Assembly: GCA_022843485.1 (NCBI GenBank)
Contig: JALHNM010000003.1
Location: forward strand, 1 to 64,000
DNA from: Fimbriimonadaceae bacterium
GTDB taxonomy: Bacteria; Armatimonadota; Fimbriimonadia; Fimbriimonadales; Fimbriimonadaceae
DNA length: 64,000 nt
Direction: 5' to 3'
Below are positions 60,609 through 64,000 of the stretch, one piece after another. A model generated the notes under the pieces. It saw nothing but the letters and a program-made list of their open reading frames with translations. It did no database searches and was not told the DNA's origin. The translations under genes were made by a program, and so were the position numbers. Every line of letters begins with the position of its first letter. The first letter of the stretch is position 1.

Positions 60609-61361
60609 ATGAGGGCCACGCGGGGCGAGGGCGGCGTCCCCTACATCGAGTGGGCCGACGTCGAAGTCGCCTACAACGAGTTCGTACAAGGCCTGAGGGG
60701 GGTCACCCTTTGCGTGCCTCGAGGCGGGTTCGTGTTCCTCTGCGGCCCGACGGGCAGCGGCAAGAGCACGCTCCTCCGCACGCTGACGCGGGAGGTGCAG
60801 CACACCAAAGGCTCGGTGCGCCTCGCCGGTCGCGACCTGGGCAAGGTGAGGCCGGGCGACGTCCCGCTCCTCCGGCGCCAGATGGGGATCGTGCCCCAAG
60901 ACTTCGGCCTCCTCCCGCACAAGAAGGTCTGGGAGAACCTCGCCTACGCCATGCGTGCCGTCGGCAAGACCCGCCGCGAAGTCCGGACCCTCGTCCCAGA
61001 CATCCTCGAACGGGTCAACCTGCTCCACCGGGCCGACGCCTTTCCGAACCAGCTCTCGGGCGGTGAACAGCAGCGGGTCGCCATCGGGCGCGCCCTGATC
61101 AATAACCCGCCCCTCCTACTCGCGGACGAGCCGACCGGCAACCTTGACCCCGACCAGAGCCACGAGATCCTAGAACTGCTTACGGCCCTCAACCTCCGGG
61201 GCACCACCGTCCTCATCTCGAGCCACGACATGCCGATCGTCGAGCGGTTCGGGCGGCGGGTCGTCCACCTGGAACAGGGCCTCGTGGTCGGCGAGTCCGG
61301 CCCGGAGCGCGCCGACCTCGGCCCCACGTCCGCCCCGACCCCGGAGACCGTCGATGCTTGA
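60609..61361 (+). CDS. ftsE: Cell division ATPase FtsE
   Basis: FtsE is the ATPase that works with FtsX to activate peptidoglycan hydrolases at the septum. The 250-residue protein has the Walker A site CGPTGSGKSTLLRTL, IVPQDFGLLP, the ABC signature LSGGEQQRVAIGRAL, LLLADEPTGNLDPD and the switch HDMPIV. I chose ATG 60609 because TACCAT at 60596-60601 lies 7 bases upstream; ATG 60600 would add three residues. The C-terminal tail of about 30 residues is longer than in E. coli. It overlaps ftsX by 8 bases. Confidence 0.94.
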   Translation: MRATRGEGGVPYIEWADVEVAYNEFVQGLRGVTLCVPRGGFVFLCGPTGSGKSTLLRTLTREVQHTKGSVRLAGRDLGKVRPGDVPLLRRQMGIVPQDFGLLPHKKVWENLAYAMRAVGKTRREVRTLVPDILERVNLLHRADAFPNQLSGGEQQRVAIGRALINNPPLLLADEPTGNLDPDQSHEILELLTALNLRGTTVLISSHDMPIVERFGRRVVHLEQGLVVGESGPERADLGPTSAPTPETVDA

Positions 61362-62250
61362 CCGGATCGAGTTCCTGCTCGGCGAGGCCCTCGTCAGCCT
61401 CCGCCGCAACCCCTGGATGAGCTTCGCCGCGATCACGACCTCGGCCATGGCCCTGTTCCTGCTCGGCGGGCTGGCCTACGCCTACAGCGGCCTCGCCGGG
61501 TTCGTCTCGTCGCTCGGCGACCGGATGGAGATGAAGGTCTTCCTCAAGGACAGCCTGCCCGACGAGAAGGCCGCCTCCTTCCGCGACTCGCTCCTGCGCT
61601 TGCCGGGGGTCGCCACCGTGCGCTATGTCCCTCGAGACGAAGGGCTGAAACGGTTCCTCGCCGAGAACCCGAACATCGACGTCACCGGCCTGCTCGACGA
61701 CAACCCGCTGCCGAACGCCTATGTCGTCCGGGTTCGCCAGGCCAAAGACTTCGCCCCCCTCGCCGCATCGATCGCGAGGAAGCCCGAGGTCGAGGCGAAC
61801 GGCGTCAAGTACGCCGCCGCCGAACAGGACTTCCTGACCGACGCCCTGCGCACGATGCCCTTATTGGGCATGACCCTCGGCGGACTGATGCTGCTCACGA
61901 GCGGGGTCCTCATCTACAACGCGATCCGCCTGACCGTCCTCGCCCGTCGCCGCGAGATCCGGATCATGCAACTCGTCGGCGCGACGAGGGCCATGGTCTG
62001 GACGCCCATGCTCATCGAGGGGGTCATCCAAGGCGCCTTCGGCGGGGCCCTCGCCACCCTCGTGCTCTGGTCGGCTCACAACGTCGTCCAACAGACCGTC
62101 GTGCGCAACCTCACGGCGATCGGCACGATGCCCGCCTTCCCGACCGCGACCGCCCTCGCCTGGCTCATCGGGATCGGGGCGGCGTACGGGTTCGTGTGCT
62201 CGTTCGTCGCCGTCCGCGAACCGATGCAGCCGCGGCGGAGGCCCGCGTGA
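61354..62250 (+). CDS. ftsX: Cell division protein FtsX
   Basis: FtsX is the membrane partner of FtsE and passes its signal to cell-wall hydrolases outside. The 298-residue protein has the typical order: a cytoplasmic N terminus (FLLGEALVSLRRNPWM), a first membrane helix, a periplasmic loop of about 110 residues (MEMKVFLKDSL, VATVRYVPRDEGLKRF), then three more membrane helices with RRREIRIMQLVGATRAMVW between. It overlaps ftsE, and its TGA overlaps the M23 peptidase gene. Confidence 0.94.
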   Translation: MLDRIEFLLGEALVSLRRNPWMSFAAITTSAMALFLLGGLAYAYSGLAGFVSSLGDRMEMKVFLKDSLPDEKAASFRDSLLRLPGVATVRYVPRDEGLKRFLAENPNIDVTGLLDDNPLPNAYVVRVRQAKDFAPLAASIARKPEVEANGVKYAAAEQDFLTDALRTMPLLGMTLGGLMLLTSGVLIYNAIRLTVLARRREIRIMQLVGATRAMVWTPMLIEGVIQGAFGGALATLVLWSAHNVVQQTVVRNLTAIGTMPAFPTATALAWLIGIGAAYGFVCSFVAVREPMQPRRRPA

Positions 62251-63383
62251 GGGCCACGGCCCTTCTCGGGCTGGTCGCCCTCCTCCTTTCCGGCCCGCTC
62301 GCCCAGAGCCAGACCCGACCCGCCACCCAACAGAAGCAGGCCGAGCTCCGCAAGAAGTTGAGCGGGGTCCGACATGAGACCAACGAGGTCCGCCAGGAAC
62401 TGCGACAAAAGAAGCGCGAGGTGTGGGTCGTGTCCGAGGAGATGAAGGGCCTCGACACCCAGATCTCAAACCTCGACGAGAAGATCGACGACACCCGGAC
62501 CCGGCTCCGGGAATCCCGCCGGCTCCAGGGTCGGCTCGCCGCGGAGTACGCCGAGGTGTCGCAGGAGCTCAAGAGTAAGCGAGAGGTGGCGGGGCGGCGG
62601 ATCCGGTCGATGTACGTGGACGGGAACGAGTCGGTCCTGTCCGTCCTCGTCGGGGCTCGGGATCTGGCCGACTTCGCGTCCCGCAAGGCCCTCCTCGAAC
62701 GCATCGCCGAACGAGACCGGACCCTCTTCGTCGAGGTCAAGGCCCTCCGAGACGAGGTCGCCTCGCGAAAGGCCAAGCAAGACCGGGTCGTCGCCGAGGT
62801 CCAGGCCCTCGAAGCCCGGCAGCGCGAGCAGCAGGACACGCTCGACACAGCCATGGGACGGAAGGAGTCGCTCCTCGACCGCCTCCGTGAAGAGCGCGAG
62901 ACCCTCGAGGAGGAGCTCGAGGCCATGCTCCAGGAGAGCCGCCGCATCCAGGCCCAGATCCAGGCCTTCCAACGGGCCAACGTCGGCCGCGGCCCGGTGT
63001 ACCGGGGCGGCTTCGCTAGCCCGCTCTCCGGCCGGTTGAGTAGCGGCTTCGGCTACCGGATCCACCCGATCTCACGGACCCGCCGGATGCACACCGGCAT
63101 CGACATCGCCGCCCCCACCGGGTCGCCGATACGTGCCGCCGGCTCGGGCACGGTCATCTCCGCGGGCTGGATGCGGGGGTACGGGCTCACCGTCATCATC
63201 GACCACGGCGGCGGCCGGTCCACCCTCTACGCCCATTGCTCCCGGGTCTTCGTCCGGGCGGGGCAACGGGTGGGCACCGGCGACCGTATCGCGGCCGTCG
63301 GGTCCACCGGGTTCTCGACCGGGCCCCACCTCCACTTCGAGGTCAGGATCGACGGCGTCCCCGTCGACCCCCGCGGCCGTTAA
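62247..63383 (+). CDS. EnvC/PcsB-like coiled-coil M23 peptidase
   Basis: The 378-residue protein is probably the FtsEX-controlled cell-wall hydrolase. It has a signal peptide (LGLVALLLSGPLAQSQ), a long coiled coil (about residues 30-250, rich in Arg, Glu, Gln and Lys) and a C-terminal LytM/M23 domain with MHTGIDIAAPTG and the zinc-binding GPHLHFEVRIDG. Both zinc-binding segments are intact, so the enzyme may be active itself, unlike EnvC, in which they are degenerate. GTG 62247 overlaps the ftsX stop as GTGA. A promoter and riboswitch follow. Confidence 0.92.
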   Translation: MRATALLGLVALLLSGPLAQSQTRPATQQKQAELRKKLSGVRHETNEVRQELRQKKREVWVVSEEMKGLDTQISNLDEKIDDTRTRLRESRRLQGRLAAEYAEVSQELKSKREVAGRRIRSMYVDGNESVLSVLVGARDLADFASRKALLERIAERDRTLFVEVKALRDEVASRKAKQDRVVAEVQALEARQREQQDTLDTAMGRKESLLDRLREERETLEEELEAMLQESRRIQAQIQAFQRANVGRGPVYRGGFASPLSGRLSSGFGYRIHPISRTRRMHTGIDIAAPTGSPIRAAGSGTVISAGWMRGYGLTVIIDHGGGRSTLYAHCSRVFVRAGQRVGTGDRIAAVGSTGFSTGPHLHFEVRIDGVPVDPRGR

Positions 63384-63437
63384 GGCACGAGTGTTAAGGC
63401 CTGGAGGACAAGGGGCCTAATCGGCGGCGACCCCGTG

Positions 63438-63443
63438 TATACT
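63438..63443 (+). promoter_or_regulatory. Candidate -10 before the riboswitch
   Basis: TATACT lies about 30 bases before the conserved part of the c-di-AMP aptamer and 55 bases after the peptidase stop. No good -35 is visible. It would place the riboswitch on its own transcript. Confidence 0.5.
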
Positions 63444-63471
63444 TATGCCGGTGGCCTTTACGGGCCACTCC

Positions 63472-63585
63472 GAGGCCTAATGCCGGGCGACCGGCAACGG
63501 GGGAACCGAGTCAAGGGGTGAATCGCGGCGCGAGTCGTGAAGGGTGGTTCTTGGCCCTAACCCGTCAGCTAACCTCGTCGGCCGA
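63472..63585 (+). promoter_or_regulatory. c-di-AMP (ydaO-yuaA) riboswitch
   Basis: This leader contains the conserved ydaO-yuaA blocks in order: GGGGGAACC (63499-63507), GGGGTGAATC (63515-63524), GTGAAGGG (63537-63544) and the hallmark ACCCGTCAGCTAACCTCG (63560-63577) followed by TCGGCC, closed by GGCC at 63474-63477. This RNA class binds cyclic di-AMP and usually turns genes off for cell-wall hydrolysis, potassium or osmolyte transport. A 6-bp hairpin (CCAGGC-TCT-GCCTGG) overlaps the ribosome site of the next frame, suggesting control of translation. Confidence 0.93.
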
Positions 63586-63618
63586 TGCAAGAACCAGGCT
63601 CTGCCTGGAGGAGGAATC

Positions 63619-63831
63619 GTGGGTCCCGTCGTCCGAACCGTCCCGTCGCGCTGGCACAACGAAGTGTCGATGAAGGCGTGCGTGTCGTTAGGCGCCGTCC
63701 TGCACCGTCTGCCCTTTTCTCCGCCGCCCTTCGTGGGCCAAGCGGGTCTCTCGGTCAGCGAAATCCCTCCTATCCCCCTCTCCGCCCGCCCGGCCCTTTT
63801 CCACCACGCGGGCCGTGGTCGGACGCCGTAG
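63619..63831 (+). CDS. Small protein controlled by the c-di-AMP riboswitch
   Basis: The 70-residue frame begins with GTG 63619 after GGAGGAGG 5 bases upstream, one of the best ribosome sites in the window, directly after the riboswitch. It is rich in Pro, Arg, Val and Ser (VRTVPSRWHNEVSMKACVSL, RLPFSPPPFVGQAGLSV) with about 78% GC at third positions, and ends before a hairpin. I recognise no family. It could be a true small gene or the remnant of a larger riboswitch target such as a hydrolase; an untranslated regulatory RNA is also possible. Confidence 0.5.
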   Translation: MGPVVRTVPSRWHNEVSMKACVSLGAVLHRLPFSPPPFVGQAGLSVSEIPPIPLSARPALFHHAGRGRTP

Positions 63832-63847
63832 GGGACCTCCGAAAGGC

Positions 63848-63881
63848 GCCCGGGGAGCTCGACGATGAGCCTCCCCCGGGC
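63848..63881 (+). terminator. Hairpin after the riboswitch-controlled frame
   Basis: GCCCGGGG pairs with CCCCGGGC over 8 bp, extended by two more pairs past a bulge, 17 bases after the stop of the small frame and before the fabI promoter. It lacks a T tract. Confidence 0.5.
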
Positions 63882-63914
63882 CGCTGTCTCCCCGGCAAGC
63901 GTACAATGCGCTCC

Positions 63915-64000
63915 ATGCTCCTGGACGGCAAGAAGGGCCTCGTCCTCAACGTCACCAACAAGAACTCGATCGGCTGGGCCGTCGCCCGGGCCGCCCACGA
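63915..64000 (+). CDS. fabI: Enoyl-[acyl-carrier-protein] reductase FabI, N-terminal fragment
   Basis: The frame runs off the right edge after 28 codons plus two bases. It reads MLLDGKKGLVLNVTNKNSIG followed by WAVARAAH, the NAD-binding start of FabI (usual form GKKGLVVGVANKNSIAWAIA), which reduces enoyl-ACP in fatty acid synthesis. TACAAT at 63902-63907 is 7 bases before ATG 63915, so the transcript is probably leaderless; ATG 63906 would add three residues. Confidence 0.88.
   Translation, partial: MLLDGKKGLVLNVTNKNSIGWAVARAAH

Noticed and set aside
1-64000. CRISPR arrays, insertion sequences, prophage genes or rRNA genes
   Set aside because: No direct-repeat/spacer arrays, transposase or integrase motifs, phage structural genes or rRNA-like sequence were seen; the tandem repeats present are short heptamers or in-frame linkers.

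Overview
The window is about 68% GC and densely coded, with frequent GTG and TTG starts and many genes overlapping by 1 to 8 bases. It encodes a motile cell (motA, motB, flgM) with a diderm-type envelope (beta-barrel surface proteins, an MlaE permease, lipoproteins), a PEP-CTERM protein, a TIGR03790 protein and a pseudopilin-like protein. This mix resembles the Armatimonadota, especially Fimbriimonadia. The assignment is inference from gene content; no 16S gene is present.

Layout. 1-5.6 kb: end of an unknown gene, ruvC, the motA-motB flagellar stator, a C-rich repeat region, endonuclease-type mutL and flgM. 5.6-16.9 kb: RNase G/E, a zinc ribbon protein with thymidine kinase, a secreted pullulanase, a MerR/BldC-like regulator, DUF2905-queA, small secreted or redox proteins, tRNA-Val(CAC), a TfoX-like protein and nadB. 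16.9-25.6 kb: a minus-strand run of four large exported proteins (CsgG/TolB-like, FlgD-Ig-type, Ig-plus-barrel, unknown). 25.7-44 kb: housekeeping genes (coaE, rpsA, xylB, ppx/gppA, comEA, mtnA, pyrimidine phosphorylase, a padR pair, maf, DegT aminotransferase, TIGR03790, FecCD permease, aspC, rnc, a PEP-CTERM protein, Xaa-Pro peptidase). 43.6-51.3 kb: an overlapping four-gene cassette of exported proteins, an unknown exported protein, a related lipoprotein, and a sugar ABC importer whose binding protein is fused to a permease. 51.4-64 kb: a LuxR-type regulator, mlaE, a DUF5916 barrel, secA, a proline racemase-family enzyme, a YbgC-type thioesterase, ftsE-ftsX-M23 peptidase, a c-di-AMP riboswitch with a 70-codon gene, and the start of fabI.

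How the genes work together. FtsEX and the overlapping coiled-coil M23 peptidase form a typical cell-wall hydrolase module, and the c-di-AMP riboswitch lies directly after it. S1 and dephospho-CoA kinase are transcriptionally and probably translationally coupled. Much of the expression looks leaderless: about a dozen first genes have a TAnnnT -10 hexamer 6 to 9 bases before the start codon. I used this rule to choose several starts. No CRISPR array, insertion sequence, prophage or rRNA was seen. The most notable points are the riboswitch with its unknown small gene, the leaderless promoters including a palindromic shared -10, the apparent ACG start of coaE, the binding-protein/permease fusion and the two cassettes of unknown exported proteins.
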